A DNA stretch of 43,028 bases from assembly GCA_903863295.1 (NCBI GenBank), contig CAIPBM010000038.1, positions 1 through 43,028 on the forward strand. The letters are read 5' to 3'. The position numbers were made by a program, and so were the translations under genes. This DNA comes from an uncultured Verrucomicrobiota bacterium. Lineage in GTDB: Bacteria > Verrucomicrobiota > Verrucomicrobiia > Methylacidiphilales > UBA1321. Positions 25,315 through 33,372 of this stretch are shown here, piece after piece; position 1 is the stretch's first letter; each line of letters begins with the position of its first letter. The notes below the pieces were generated by a model, which was not told where the DNA came from, searched no databases, and saw only the letters and a list, made by a program, of their open reading frames with translations.

Positions 25315-26172
25315 GTGATTTCAGGCTTAAAAAGCGACCCGATTTTCACCGTTCCTTATTTTCGCAAGGAGGAGAGAATTTCCTCCACCCGCTATCGGTG
25401 GAATGGCTGGGAGCGGGGGGATCAACCTTTTGTGATTCTCCAATGGACGCTCTCCGGCGAGGGAGGCCTGAACGATGGCTCCGCAGACTTGCGCGTGCCG
25501 GAAGGCTACGCATTCATCGTGGTGGTACCGGAACGGACCAGTTACTACTATCCGCCGGAAGGCCGGGAACCTTGGGTTTTCGGCTGGTTGAATTTTTACG
25601 GTGATTTCGCCTGTGACTTGTTTCGAACTTTCCAGGGAACCTTCGGATCGGTCATTCCTCTTCCGAAACGAAGTGCCGCGGCCGCTTCGCTTCGTCGTTT
25701 ACTAGCGCTGGTCTCCGCAGGCAAGGGCTCAAGCCGCTGGCAGGTGAGCCTCCAGGCCTATGCCTTTGTTCTCGAGTGGTGGCGGGAGCTGACCCAGCCT
25801 CAACGTCGCGCGGAGGATGGACTCGAGTTCGCCATCCGGTTTTGCCGGGAACGCTTTCGCGAACCGCTGGCCGTGAAAGAGATCGCCGATGAAGCGGGCA
25901 TGAGCCGGGAGTATTTCACCAGGTTGTTTAAGGAACGGGTCAAGGAAACGCCGGCTGCTTTCCTGCGAAATCTTCGGTTGAAAGAAGCCTCCTCCCTGCT
26001 CAAGGAAACGCGGTTGCCCCTGGGTGAGGTGGCCATGCGCTCCGGATTTTATTCGGCCACGCACCTCATGCACACGTTCCAGCGGGTCTACGGGAAAAAT
26101 CCGTCCCGCTGCCGGGGTCAGCGACGAGCGGCATCGACCTCGCTTATTTCCAATACTCCTTCTAGAAACTAA
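25315..26172 (+). CDS. AraC-family transcriptional regulator
   Basis: A 285-aa regulator starting with GTG. The N-terminal part (about 15-110) is a cupin-like sugar-sensing domain with strands such as DLRVPEGYAFIVVVPERTSYYY. The C-terminal part (about 170-270) has two helix-turn-helices: VKEIADEAGMSREYFTRLFKE, and LGEVAMRSGFYSATHLMHTFQ with the YGKNPSRCR end. It diverges from the GH4 glycosidase gene, which is its likely target. No ribosome-binding site is visible at the GTG. The lspA gene begins 5 bp after its stop. Confidence 0.9.
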   Translation: MISGLKSDPIFTVPYFRKEERISSTRYRWNGWERGDQPFVILQWTLSGEGGLNDGSADLRVPEGYAFIVVVPERTSYYYPPEGREPWVFGWLNFYGDFACDLFRTFQGTFGSVIPLPKRSAAAASLRRLLALVSAGKGSSRWQVSLQAYAFVLEWWRELTQPQRRAEDGLEFAIRFCRERFREPLAVKEIADEAGMSREYFTRLFKERVKETPAAFLRNLRLKEASSLLKETRLPLGEVAMRSGFYSATHLMHTFQRVYGKNPSRCRGQRRAASTSLISNTPSRN

Positions 26173-26176
26173 GGAT

Positions 26177-26647
26177 ATGTTTGTCCGCTGGCCCCGTCCT
26201 TTATTTTATGTGGTGATAACCCTCGCCATCCTGCTTGATCAAGTGACGAAGGCCTGGGCCTCCTCGACTCTCAAGGTGATCCCGGTCAGCATCATCCCAG
26301 GCTTTTTCAACCTGACCTATGTGGAAAATCGAGGGATCGCCTTTGGTATGTTTGCCCATCATGGTTTGCTGGTGGGGCTTTTCGTCGTCGGCCTCGCCCT
26401 GGTTGCCCTTTACTACGCGCGAGGGATGAACTGGGCGAGCCTGGAGCCCAATATCGTGGGCGGATGTCTTTGCGGCGGGGCGCTGGGAAATCTTCTGGAT
26501 CGCTTCCGGCTCGGGTACGTCGTCGATTTTTTCCATGTCTATCGCTATTCGTGGAACTTCGACTGGCCGGTCTTCAACGTGGCCGACAGCCTCATCTGCC
26601 TGTCGGTGGGCTGGATTGTCCTCCGGCAATTAACGAGCAAGAACTGA
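26177..26647 (+). CDS. lspA: Lipoprotein signal peptidase (signal peptidase II)
   Basis: An inner-membrane aspartic protease that removes the signal peptide of prolipoproteins. The 156-aa protein has four membrane segments, NLTYVENRGIAFGMF (45-59), and catalytic Asp residues D117 (YVVDFF) and D137 (FNVADS). The frame is open to 26024 inside the AraC gene, but the ATG at 26177 gives the normal LspA N terminus. It abuts AraC (4-bp gap), which implies coupling although the functions are unrelated. Confidence 0.95.
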   Translation: MFVRWPRPLFYVVITLAILLDQVTKAWASSTLKVIPVSIIPGFFNLTYVENRGIAFGMFAHHGLLVGLFVVGLALVALYYARGMNWASLEPNIVGGCLCGGALGNLLDRFRLGYVVDFFHVYRYSWNFDWPVFNVADSLICLSVGWIVLRQLTSKN

Positions 26648-26654
26648 CCTCAGC

Positions 26655-26721
26655 CTGTAGCGGCGATCTATGACCGTCGCCGACGAAGCAAAGACACGAC
26701 GGTCATAGACCGCCGCTACAG
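26655..26721. repeat. REP/BIME-like doublet with GTAG foot, second copy
   Basis: Inverted units at 26655-26678 and 26698-26721, with one mismatch in 24, 19 nt apart. Each has GTAG then an imperfect hairpin with a TAT loop, as at 10555-10622, while the spacer sequence is unrelated. It starts 8 bp after lspA and lies between converging lspA and pilT. Confidence 0.85.
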
Positions 26722-26744
26722 ACTGCATGACCCCTTGAGCGAGG

Positions 26745-28094
26745 TTACGTCAAGAGCGGCTCGAACATCTTCTTTTGCTCGGCGCGATCAAAGGCCTCGT
26801 GTGGGGTGATGAGGCCTTGCTGGACCAATTCCATCAGCGAATCGTCCATCAGCTTCATCCCGAGTTTCTTTCCGACCTGGATGACGCCCGGAAGCATGTA
26901 GGTCTTCGCTTCGCGGATCAGATTGGCGACGGCGGGCGTATTCACCATGATCTCCAGGGCAACGACACGGCCTTGCCCATCCGCGCGAGGGATGAGCTGC
27001 TGGCTGACGATGCCACGCAATGATTCGCTGACCATGGTGCGAATCTGGCCCTGTTGCTCGACCGGGAAGGCGTCGAGGACGCGATCCAGGGTGCGGGCTG
27101 CATTGCTGGTGTGAAGCGTCGCGATGACCAAATGCCCCGTTTCAGAAGCGGTAATGGCGAGACTGATGGTTTCCAAGTCGCGCATTTCACCGACCACGAT
27201 GACATCCGGATCTTCGCGAAGACTGGCGCGCAAGGCGGCGCCGAATGATTCGGTGTGCGCGTGAACCTCGCGCTGGGTGATCTGGCATCCTTCTGGAACG
27301 AAAACGTACTCAATCGGGTCTTCCAAGGTAATGATGTGATCCTTGCGGTGCTTGTTCACTTCCTGGACCATCGCGGCGAGGGTGGTCGATTTACCGCAAC
27401 CGACCGCACCGGTGACGAGCACCAGACCGTTGTGATATTCGGTCAGGACTTTGAGTTGCTCGGGTAGTCCGAGCTCATCCATGGTGCGGACCTTCGTGTT
27501 GATGATACGAAAAACGGCGTCGTAGCCCTTGCGCTGCTGGATGACGTTGGCGCGAAACCGGGCCATGCCGGGAATTTCGTAGCTGAAATCGAGACCCTTG
27601 TTCTTTTCCAGGGTTTCCAGCTGCAACGGGTTGAGAAACGTGCGGATGAGGGCCAGCGTTTGTGTCGAGGTGAGGGGTTCACCCCCATGATAAAGCGGTT
27701 GCAGCGTGCCGTTGAGCCGCATGAGTGCGGGAACACCCACGCCGAGGTGAATGTCCGATGCACCCGCATCGAAGCCAAGTCGAAGGAGCTCCGTGATGCC
27801 CATGCCGCCGGGGAATTCGTTATCGGCCACGACCTCAACGCGGGGGCTGGCGACGGGAACTTCATCGGCCTGTACCGCGACCGCTTCCACTGCGGGAGCC
27901 GCGGCAGGCGCCAGTGATTGACGCAAGCCCTCCGCCTGTTCGGGACTGATGATGGTTTGCTCCAGGAGGAAATCGATCGCGGAGAGGTGAGGCCTCGCCT
28001 GCAGCGCAGCCACGGCCGAGTGATACTGCTCAAGGGTGATCCAACCGGAATGATAGGCGGTGGAGAGAACGTACTCGTTATGCTCAGGTGTCAT
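26745..28094 (-). CDS. pilT: Type IV pilus retraction ATPase, PilT-like
   Basis: A 449-aa hexameric secretion ATPase. Residues 1-62 form a helical GspE-N-like extension, followed by a Pro/Ala linker and the PilT core from about 95. Walker A is GAVGCGKST (229-237; the common form is GPTGSGKST). The Asp box is ITLEDPIEYVF (255-265), Walker B DVIVVGEMRD (297-306), and the His box GHLVIATLHT (320-329). The frame runs 33 nt further to a TTG, but ATG 28094 is preferable. A PilU paralogue is possible. It is the last gene of a run with sugar-related genes, and no other pilus gene is in view. Confidence 0.88.
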   Translation of the reverse strand: MTPEHNEYVLSTAYHSGWITLEQYHSAVAALQARPHLSAIDFLLEQTIISPEQAEGLRQSLAPAAAPAVEAVAVQADEVPVASPRVEVVADNEFPGGMGITELLRLGFDAGASDIHLGVGVPALMRLNGTLQPLYHGGEPLTSTQTLALIRTFLNPLQLETLEKNKGLDFSYEIPGMARFRANVIQQRKGYDAVFRIINTKVRTMDELGLPEQLKVLTEYHNGLVLVTGAVGCGKSTTLAAMVQEVNKHRKDHIITLEDPIEYVFVPEGCQITQREVHAHTESFGAALRASLREDPDVIVVGEMRDLETISLAITASETGHLVIATLHTSNAARTLDRVLDAFPVEQQGQIRTMVSESLRGIVSQQLIPRADGQGRVVALEIMVNTPAVANLIREAKTYMLPGVIQVGKKLGMKLMDDSLMELVQQGLITPHEAFDRAEQKKMFEPLLT

Positions 28095-28151
28095 GGAAAG
28101 AATGGTTGCGAATGGCAATAATGGCAAACGCGGTGTCCACGCGCAAGCTTG

Positions 28152-28946
28152 TCATCCCGCTGGGGCGCGAGCACCAATCAGCTTCCGTAGGTCGTCCAGG
28201 GCTCCGTAGTCCTTGAAGGGATGGACGGCAATCTCTCCGTTCGAGACCATCTGCATGACTTCGGCCTTATTCCAGATGGGGCGGTAACGGTTGTAGCGAA
28301 ACAGATCCGAGTAAGTGTCCAAGTCACCGATCTTATAGCCAAGATGATGCGCTATGGTCGGAAAAAGTAATTCACCAAAAACGATGGGTAACTGGGGCAA
28401 TGCCGCGATCGCGTGAAAAATCTGGGTTGTGAGGACGTACCCATTGAGAAGGACGCCGTACATGGCAGTTTTGTCCTCGCGTATCGAAATCTGGCTCAGG
28501 TAGTCGAGGAACTCTTCGTCATCGCGATGACGGAGGTAAAAGGGCCAATTGGAGTTGGTCTTCAGGTTGCCGCCCTGTCCGAGGTAATCGCACTTTGATT
28601 TTTCAAAGATCTCCGCCAAATCGTGAAAGTAGGAGCGGCTCAGGATGATGTGATCGTATTCGGTGACGTGGATCAAATCGCAGGACAGGTTTCGTTCCTC
28701 CATATACCTCACGGTCTTCCCGGGAAGCTCATTGAAGCATTGATAGACCATGGGGCCGCGCAACAGGGGATTCTCCAGGAATATCGCATTCTCGATCCCG
28801 AGTTGCTGAAAATGTTCGAACGGGCCACCGTAAGCCACCAGCCGTGGAATACCCGGCGTGATAAATTCCAGGTATTCCAGGTGATGTCTCACCTGTTGCG
28901 GGGGAAGATGGGTGGCGACGACTTGAAGAATCTTTATGATCTTCAT
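28152..28946 (-). CDS. Putative glycosyltransferase-like protein
   Basis: A 264-aa soluble protein. The early part (ITPGIPRLVAYGG), then DLIHVTEYDHIILSRSYF (90-107) with acidic clusters, and the C-terminal IWNKAEVMQMV...IAVHPFKD suggest a GT-A-like nucleotide-sugar enzyme, but I do not recognise a family. The HPFKD end resembles the VHP..K motif of some LPS transferases. The gene overlaps the upstream small gene by 4 bp and sits between an epimerase gene and pilT. Treat the enzyme class as a guess from pattern and context. Confidence 0.6.
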   Translation of the reverse strand: MKIIKILQVVATHLPPQQVRHHLEYLEFITPGIPRLVAYGGPFEHFQQLGIENAIFLENPLLRGPMVYQCFNELPGKTVRYMEERNLSCDLIHVTEYDHIILSRSYFHDLAEIFEKSKCDYLGQGGNLKTNSNWPFYLRHRDDEEFLDYLSQISIREDKTAMYGVLLNGYVLTTQIFHAIAALPQLPIVFGELLFPTIAHHLGYKIGDLDTYSDLFRYNRYRPIWNKAEVMQMVSNGEIAVHPFKDYGALDDLRKLIGARAPAG

Positions 28947-29227
28947 TTGAATTCGAGCGGCGAAACTTTACAGCAGGAAGGATACATGTGCCTGAACCTC
29001 AAGATATTCCGGTCAAGAAAGTCGACAAAGACATCGACGTCATCCAGCCCATGTAGACGAAGGTTGCCCTTGCGAAACATCGGCAGAACCCGCCCGAGGG
29101 ACTGTCCGCAGCGTTCACAGAGCATTTCGCGCCCGAACCAGCGGATGGCCCAAGCCGTTACGAGTAGAACGATCGCCGTTCGGAGTTTACCTGCGGGATT
29201 GGGTTTGGTTAACGGATCAGGTTTCAT
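28943..29227 (-). CDS. Small membrane protein with CxxC pair, unknown function
   Basis: A 94-aa protein with one hydrophobic segment (16-31, RTAIVLLVTAWAIRWF), a CERC pair (37-40) and a Cys-Cys near the C terminus (YPSCCK), which could bind a metal. No known family is evident. Its coupling (ATGA overlap) to the glycosyltransferase-like gene and 21-bp spacing from the epimerase gene support translation of this short frame. Confidence 0.6.
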   Translation of the reverse strand: MKPDPLTKPNPAGKLRTAIVLLVTAWAIRWFGREMLCERCGQSLGRVLPMFRKGNLRLHGLDDVDVFVDFLDRNILRFRHMYPSCCKVSPLEFK

Positions 29228-29248
29228 CGGGATTAATGGGAAGGAGCC

Positions 29249-30262
29249 TCAAAACGCCGTCTCGGCCACATAATAGTTTCCATTGAAGGCGGGTGCATAC
29301 TGAATCCATTTTCTGGCTTCGCTCAGATCGAGGAGGGGCTCGGTATCAACGCAGGTGCTGGGAACCTGAGGCCAGAACTCCCGGGTGAGGAGCTCCGTCT
29401 GTCCCGTACCCGCCGGGATTTCCCCGTCGCAAATATTCAGGACATAGCCTCCGGCGGGAAGCCGCGCCTGGAGGGACTTGTCAAAGGCCTGGACGAGATT
29501 CTCCACCGACGTCTGAATCCAAAGATTGTGCTGATCCGAGCCCTCAATCCCGGGATGTCCCAGGCGAAGCGCCACGCTGGTGATTCCCCGCGAGGCAGAT
29601 CGCTCGCGAAGGTAGTTCTCGAACTTCCATTTCAGGGTGCCGTAGGGATGGGGCGTCTGGGTTCGTTGCACGAGATCGGCCACTTCCTCCCGAATGGGAA
29701 ATGAGGGCCAATCCCGGAAATGGTTCAAATCGTAGACCTGCACGGAGGAAGCGAAGATGAATCGCTTGACGCCCGCTTCTACCGCGGCCTCAAAGATGTT
29801 CACCGCGCCCCAGTAATTGACCATCTCGAAATCGAGCGGGCGCATGTTGGGGACATGAGGGTGTGGAATGGCCGCGAGATGAATGACCGCATCGACTCCC
29901 TGGAAGCGTTGAATCCACTGATGCTGGGGATCCAGGATATTGACCTTCCCAGGGCGGATGATCTTTTTGGCGATGAGCCGTCCCAGGGCACGCTTTTGCA
30001 GGCTCCACGCTTTTTTGATCAACCTGATCCGGAAGGAGCGGCGTTCATGTTTGGACAAGGGCAGCGGCTGGCCATACCGCGTGGTGAGGAGTTGGTAAAG
30101 TGGCCCGCCAAATCGATCAAAACCCCGGCAACGGTACCGGGCGGGATCGAGCGAACGGGTGAGGATCGTTCCGATAAAACCGTTCGAGCCGGTGATGGCG
30201 ACAGTTTGCAATTTCGAATGATCTGGGGGCATGCGACGAAGATGCAAGACGACTTCGGCCAT
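29249..30262 (-). CDS. NAD-dependent epimerase/dehydratase (extended SDR)
   Basis: A 337-aa nucleotide-sugar-modifying SDR. The Rossmann motif is ITGSNGFIGT with G25, G28 and G31. The active site is S172 or S173 in FASSVQVYD with Y207 and K211 (PYGTLKWK). HLAAIPHP (128-135) is the usual NAD-binding stretch. An insert of about 45 residues at 60-105, rich in Lys/Arg, is unusual for the family. The ATG at 30262 has GGA 6 nt upstream; ATG 30232 is an alternative. It is first in a four-gene reverse operon (epimerase, small protein, GT-like, pilT), suggesting surface-sugar synthesis. Confidence 0.85.
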   Translation of the reverse strand: MAEVVLHLRRMPPDHSKLQTVAITGSNGFIGTILTRSLDPARYRCRGFDRFGGPLYQLLTTRYGQPLPLSKHERRSFRIRLIKKAWSLQKRALGRLIAKKIIRPGKVNILDPQHQWIQRFQGVDAVIHLAAIPHPHVPNMRPLDFEMVNYWGAVNIFEAAVEAGVKRFIFASSVQVYDLNHFRDWPSFPIREEVADLVQRTQTPHPYGTLKWKFENYLRERSASRGITSVALRLGHPGIEGSDQHNLWIQTSVENLVQAFDKSLQARLPAGGYVLNICDGEIPAGTGQTELLTREFWPQVPSTCVDTEPLLDLSEARKWIQYAPAFNGNYYVAETAF

Positions 30263-30567
30263 TTATTCCAGAGTAAACGGTGGATGGATTTCACAAGTCA
30301 ACGCTCGCTGCTTGGAAAATGATAATATTAACCAATATTAAAAACCGTAAGAAAAGTATTGCACTCTTCGTCAGGTTATCTACTTTCCGGTCAATCGTGT
30401 GAGTTGCGATTCATTTTCTTGGCAGTCGGCCTTTCTTAGCCGGTTCCCCAGAAATCAGACCGAGCAAAAGTTTTAGCAAACCGGCAGTTGTCTTCTGTGC
30501 CGCTTTTTGGATTCGGTGAAACCCTTAGTCTCCGAGCATAGATGTTGCTCATGGATAACCAGTTAAA
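30263..30567. other. Divergent AT-rich intergenic region with a weak terminator-like hairpin
   Basis: A 305-bp gap between the epimerase and 3D-domain genes. The part near 30318-30360 is very AT-rich (GATAATATTAACCAATATT) and probably holds promoters. At 30482-30502 a CGGCA / TGCCG stem is followed by CTTTTT, giving a weak terminator or attenuator about 65 bp before the 3D-domain start. I see no gene or riboswitch consensus. Confidence 0.4.
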
Positions 30568-31443
30568 ATGATGATGCGTATATTTTATAGTTTAGTATTG
30601 ATGGGCTGCGTGGCACTGACCGCGCAGGCCAAGGGTATTTCTACCCAGCCGGTCAAGCCGGTGCATCCCGCACCCGCGCCTGCCCCAGTGCCCGTCAAAG
30701 TGGCGGCTCAGGCCCCCGCAGCGCCGGCTCCCGCTCCCAAGCCCGCCCCTGCTCCCACCATGGCGGCCCGCAGCTCGACCAAGGCCTCATTCTCCTCCGT
30801 CCCTGTGTCCATGGATCCCGCTAAATCAGTGGCGAACGCCAAGCCAGCGGACAAAACACCCCAAGTCGCCGCGACTCAAGTGCCGACGACAACCAGTGGG
30901 GCATCACCATCTCGTCGGGTCATTACTCCCGCCGATCCCTATTATTTTGGTAACGCCACTCTCCCAAATCTGAATCTCGCCCACTCTTCTCCCGTCTCAA
31001 ACGTGGACCTGGCCGGCCCGGCCCGGTTGGCTCGCCTGACGGCCTACTGGGCCAGCGAAGGCGACTACTATACCAGCCATGGCGTGAGTGCGACCGGCAT
31101 TCATCTGCACGGCGGTCATTGTGCGGTCGATCCCCGTATCATCCCTTACGGCAGCGTGGTGGAAATCGCCGGCGTCGGCAAATACCTGGCCGTCGATACC
31201 GGTTCCGCCGTCATCTCCCGCGAAGCCGCGCGTGAAGCTGCCCATACGGGCGAAGAACGGAGCGCCCTGGTCATTGATCTCTACTTTGAAAATGAGCACG
31301 ACGGCGAGAAATTCGCCGCCAACGGTCCCAAGTACGCCGCCATCAGTTGGTGGAGTCCCAGCTCGAATGCGGCCCGGGCCAAGGAAGCCCGCAGCCTCTT
31401 TGCGGACGAAAACTGGAGCGTCATCCAGAACAAGCAGCTCTAA
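30568..31443 (+). CDS. Exported protein with a C-terminal 3D domain
   Basis: A 291-aa protein with a signal peptide (1-21, ending TAQAKG), a Pro/Ala-rich low-complexity linker (30-65, repeated PAPAP) and a 3D (Asp-Asp-Asp) domain from about 155. The three name-giving Asp residues are D188 (AVDPRIIPYG), D210 (AVDTG) and D237 (VIDLYF). This fold is shared with MltA-type lytic transglycosylases and Gram-positive resuscitation-linked proteins, so a peptidoglycan role is likely. The start has three ATGs in a row. A hairpin follows 12 bp after the stop. Confidence 0.85.
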   Translation: MMMRIFYSLVLMGCVALTAQAKGISTQPVKPVHPAPAPAPVPVKVAAQAPAAPAPAPKPAPAPTMAARSSTKASFSSVPVSMDPAKSVANAKPADKTPQVAATQVPTTTSGASPSRRVITPADPYYFGNATLPNLNLAHSSPVSNVDLAGPARLARLTAYWASEGDYYTSHGVSATGIHLHGGHCAVDPRIIPYGSVVEIAGVGKYLAVDTGSAVISREAAREAAHTGEERSALVIDLYFENEHDGEKFAANGPKYAAISWWSPSSNAARAKEARSLFADENWSVIQNKQL

Positions 31444-31455
31444 TTCGTCAAATTG

Positions 31456-31491
31456 TTCATCCAGACTGGCTTTTTTGCCGATCTGGATGAA
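31456..31491. promoter_or_regulatory. Strong hairpin just before the aminotransferase start
   Basis: TTCATCCAGA (31456-31465) and TCTGGATGAA (31482-31491) pair perfectly over 10 bp; an inner GGC / GCC stem (31468-31470, 31477-31479) caps it around six T. It starts 12 bp after the 3D-domain gene stop and ends 3 bp before the GTG codon used for the aminotransferase. It could reduce readthrough or translation initiation; the T-run lies in the loop, not after the stem, so a plain intrinsic terminator is unlikely. Confidence 0.6.
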
Positions 31492-31494
31492 AAT

Positions 31495-32685
31495 GTGTCC
31501 GTGAGAAAATACGGAGACCACGTCGATCTCAATATCGACCATATCCTGGCGGATGAACCGTTGCGCCAGAGCCTTTTCCCGGTGACCCGGCAGCGCATCT
31601 TTCTCGCCCACGCTGGCGTGGCTCCGTTGCCCGGCCCGACGGTGGAAGCGCTTAAGCATGAAGCCGACCGCGCCTCCATCGCCCAGGAAAGCGCCGATTA
31701 TATGAGTGAGGTTGAAGCGATTCGCCGGGTTTGCGCCCGGTTGATCAATGCCGACAGCGAGGAAGTCGCTCTCCTGGGCCCCACCTCGCTCGGCCTGAAT
31801 CTGGTCGCCAATGGCCTCCAATGGCAGCCGGATGACGAGGTCGTCTTTTATCCCGACGATTATCCCGCCAACGTCTACCCCTGGCAGGCGCTGGCGGAGA
31901 AGGGAGTGCGGGTGATTCCTTTGCAGCCGGAACGCCCTGGCGAGATCACCCCGGATCTGGTCCTCAAGGCGCTCTCGCCCCGGACGCGGCTGGTGGCTCT
32001 CGCCTCCTGCCATTACCTGACTGGATTCCGCCTCGATTACGAGGGTATTGCTGAGGAACTCAACCGGCGCGGTGTCCTCTTTTGCCTGGATGCGATCCAG
32101 TCGCTCGGGGCCACCACCGTGGATGTCCGTCATATCGATTTCCTTGCCGCTGATTCCCATAAATGGATGCTGGGGCCGCTGGGGGCAGGCATCTTCTACG
32201 TAAAACGGAAGCACTTCGATCTGCTTCGCCCGACTCTCCTGGGGGCTTGGAATGTTCATTCCCCCGGCTTTGTTGCCCAACCGGAAATTACCTTTGAAAA
32301 ATCGGCCCGCCGGTATGAACCGGGCTCGCTCAACTGGCTCGCCCTCCAGGGAATGAAGGCCAGCGTGGAGATGATTCTGGCCTTGGGCGTGAAGCAGATT
32401 GAGGCGCGGTTGCTCGACCTCCGCTCGTTTGCAGAGGACCGGTTCATGAGCAACGGGTTCCGGGTCATCGGCTTCGCCAACCGGCGTTCGCAGAAATCAG
32501 GTATCATCACGCTCGCCATCCAAAACCCGGAAGTCGCCGTGGCCCAAGCCCGCAAGCTCCGGGAAAACCGGGTGGATGTCTCCCTGCGCCACGGTCGATC
32601 GGGGCTCTCCTGCCTCCGGCTTTCGCCCCATTTTTACAATACCGAAGCTGAGATTGAAGAAGTCATTAAAATCCTCTTGTCATAA
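31495..32685 (+). CDS. Class V aminotransferase (PLP-dependent)
   Basis: A 396-aa PLP enzyme of the cysteine desulfurase/isopenicillin N epimerase branch. The fold-type I landmarks are IFLAHAGVAPLP (35-46), the PLP-contacting Asp D199 (FCLDAIQSLG), and the Schiff-base Lys K223 in AADSHKWMLGPLGAG. The start is unclear. The frame is open to a TTG at 31453, but that extension is made of hairpin sequence, so GTG 31495 (or GTG 31501) is better. Reaction unknown; it lacks the active-site Cys loop of IscS/SufS. Its stop directly abuts an ATG at 32686. Confidence 0.85.
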   Translation: MSVRKYGDHVDLNIDHILADEPLRQSLFPVTRQRIFLAHAGVAPLPGPTVEALKHEADRASIAQESADYMSEVEAIRRVCARLINADSEEVALLGPTSLGLNLVANGLQWQPDDEVVFYPDDYPANVYPWQALAEKGVRVIPLQPERPGEITPDLVLKALSPRTRLVALASCHYLTGFRLDYEGIAEELNRRGVLFCLDAIQSLGATTVDVRHIDFLAADSHKWMLGPLGAGIFYVKRKHFDLLRPTLLGAWNVHSPGFVAQPEITFEKSARRYEPGSLNWLALQGMKASVEMILALGVKQIEARLLDLRSFAEDRFMSNGFRVIGFANRRSQKSGIITLAIQNPEVAVAQARKLRENRVDVSLRHGRSGLSCLRLSPHFYNTEAEIEEVIKILLS

Positions 32686-32731
32686 ATGGCCCGATCTGTA
32701 GGCTCTCCATTCCCCAACATTAGTACTTCCC

Positions 32732-32905
32732 ATGAAAAGAACGTTCCAGCCCTCCCAAAAGCGTCGTGTCCGTCAATTTGGTTTCCTGGCCCGCACGCGC
32801 ACCAAGAGCGGTCGTGCCATCCTGGCCCGCCGCCGGGCGAAGGGTCGTGTCCGCCTCGCCGGTGCCCGCACCGAGCGCAAGTTCACGCCTCATACCCAAG
32901 CTTAA
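32732..32905 (+). CDS. rpmH: Ribosomal protein bL34
   Basis: A 57-aa, highly basic 50S ribosomal subunit protein. [12 protein letters not shown] at the start and the [19 protein letters not shown] core are diagnostic; bL34 usually has 44-50 residues, so this one has a slightly longer C-terminal tail ([10 protein letters not shown]). It stands directly before rnpA, the near-universal order in bacteria. The gene is entirely contained within a larger open frame (32686-33351) that continues into rnpA. Confidence 0.96.
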   Translation: MKRTFQPSQKRRVRQFGFLARTRTKSGRAILARRRAKGRVRLAGARTERKFTPHTQA

Positions 32906-32928
32906 GCATCTCCTCTCGAGGCCCCCGG

Positions 32929-33351
32929 GTGATTCACTCCCCGGGCCTACAGGAGAAGATTTCTTACTCAGCCTCCGCCTCAGCTTCATCTTCTGAAGCG
33001 CCTTCGTTTCAGGCACTTCCCCGTGCACGGGTTATTCGCCGTCGCACCATTTTCGATGCAACCCGCAACAAGGGCCGTCGGCTGAGCAACCGTTTCATGT
33101 CGCTCAATTTCCTCCCGCGCGATCCGGCGGGACCGAATCTGGGCAGCGTCGCTTTCCTTACCCCGAAACGCCTTGGCGCGGCGACCAAACGGACCCAGCT
33201 TCGACGTCGCATGCGGGAAATCTACCGGCGTCATCTGGCCCAGGCGGTTGAACCGGCCTATCTCGTCTGGGTGGCCCGGCCTCCAGCTTTGGAACTCGAT
33301 TTTGCGGAATTAAAAGAGTGCATGACCGCGCTTCGCGGGCGCGTTCGCTAA
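32929..33351 (+). CDS. rnpA: Ribonuclease P protein component
   Basis: The protein subunit that helps the RNase P RNA mature tRNA 5' ends. The core starts LPRARVIRRRTIFDATRNKGRR and has the basic helix TKRTQLRRRMREIYRRH (86-102). The family's RNR motif reads RTQ here, an unusual change. The start is uncertain: GTG 32929 has GAGG 7 nt upstream and gives 140 aa with a Ser-rich lead. No ATG lies between rpmH and the core. The frame is open back to ATG 32686, which would give a 221-aa protein overlapping all of rpmH, as in Thermus. A hairpin (AGGCCC / GGGCCT) covers 32919-32949. Confidence 0.85.
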   Translation: MIHSPGLQEKISYSASASASSSEAPSFQALPRARVIRRRTIFDATRNKGRRLSNRFMSLNFLPRDPAGPNLGSVAFLTPKRLGAATKRTQLRRRMREIYRRHLAQAVEPAYLVWVARPPALELDFAELKECMTALRGRVR

Positions 33352-33372
33352 AGCGGTTTCATTAATTCTGTG

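Noticed and set aside
30440-30567. c-di-GMP (GEMM) riboswitch before the 3D-domain gene
   Set aside because: AGCAAACC and a GC hairpin looked suggestive, but the GEMM core motifs and second hairpin receptor could not be aligned.
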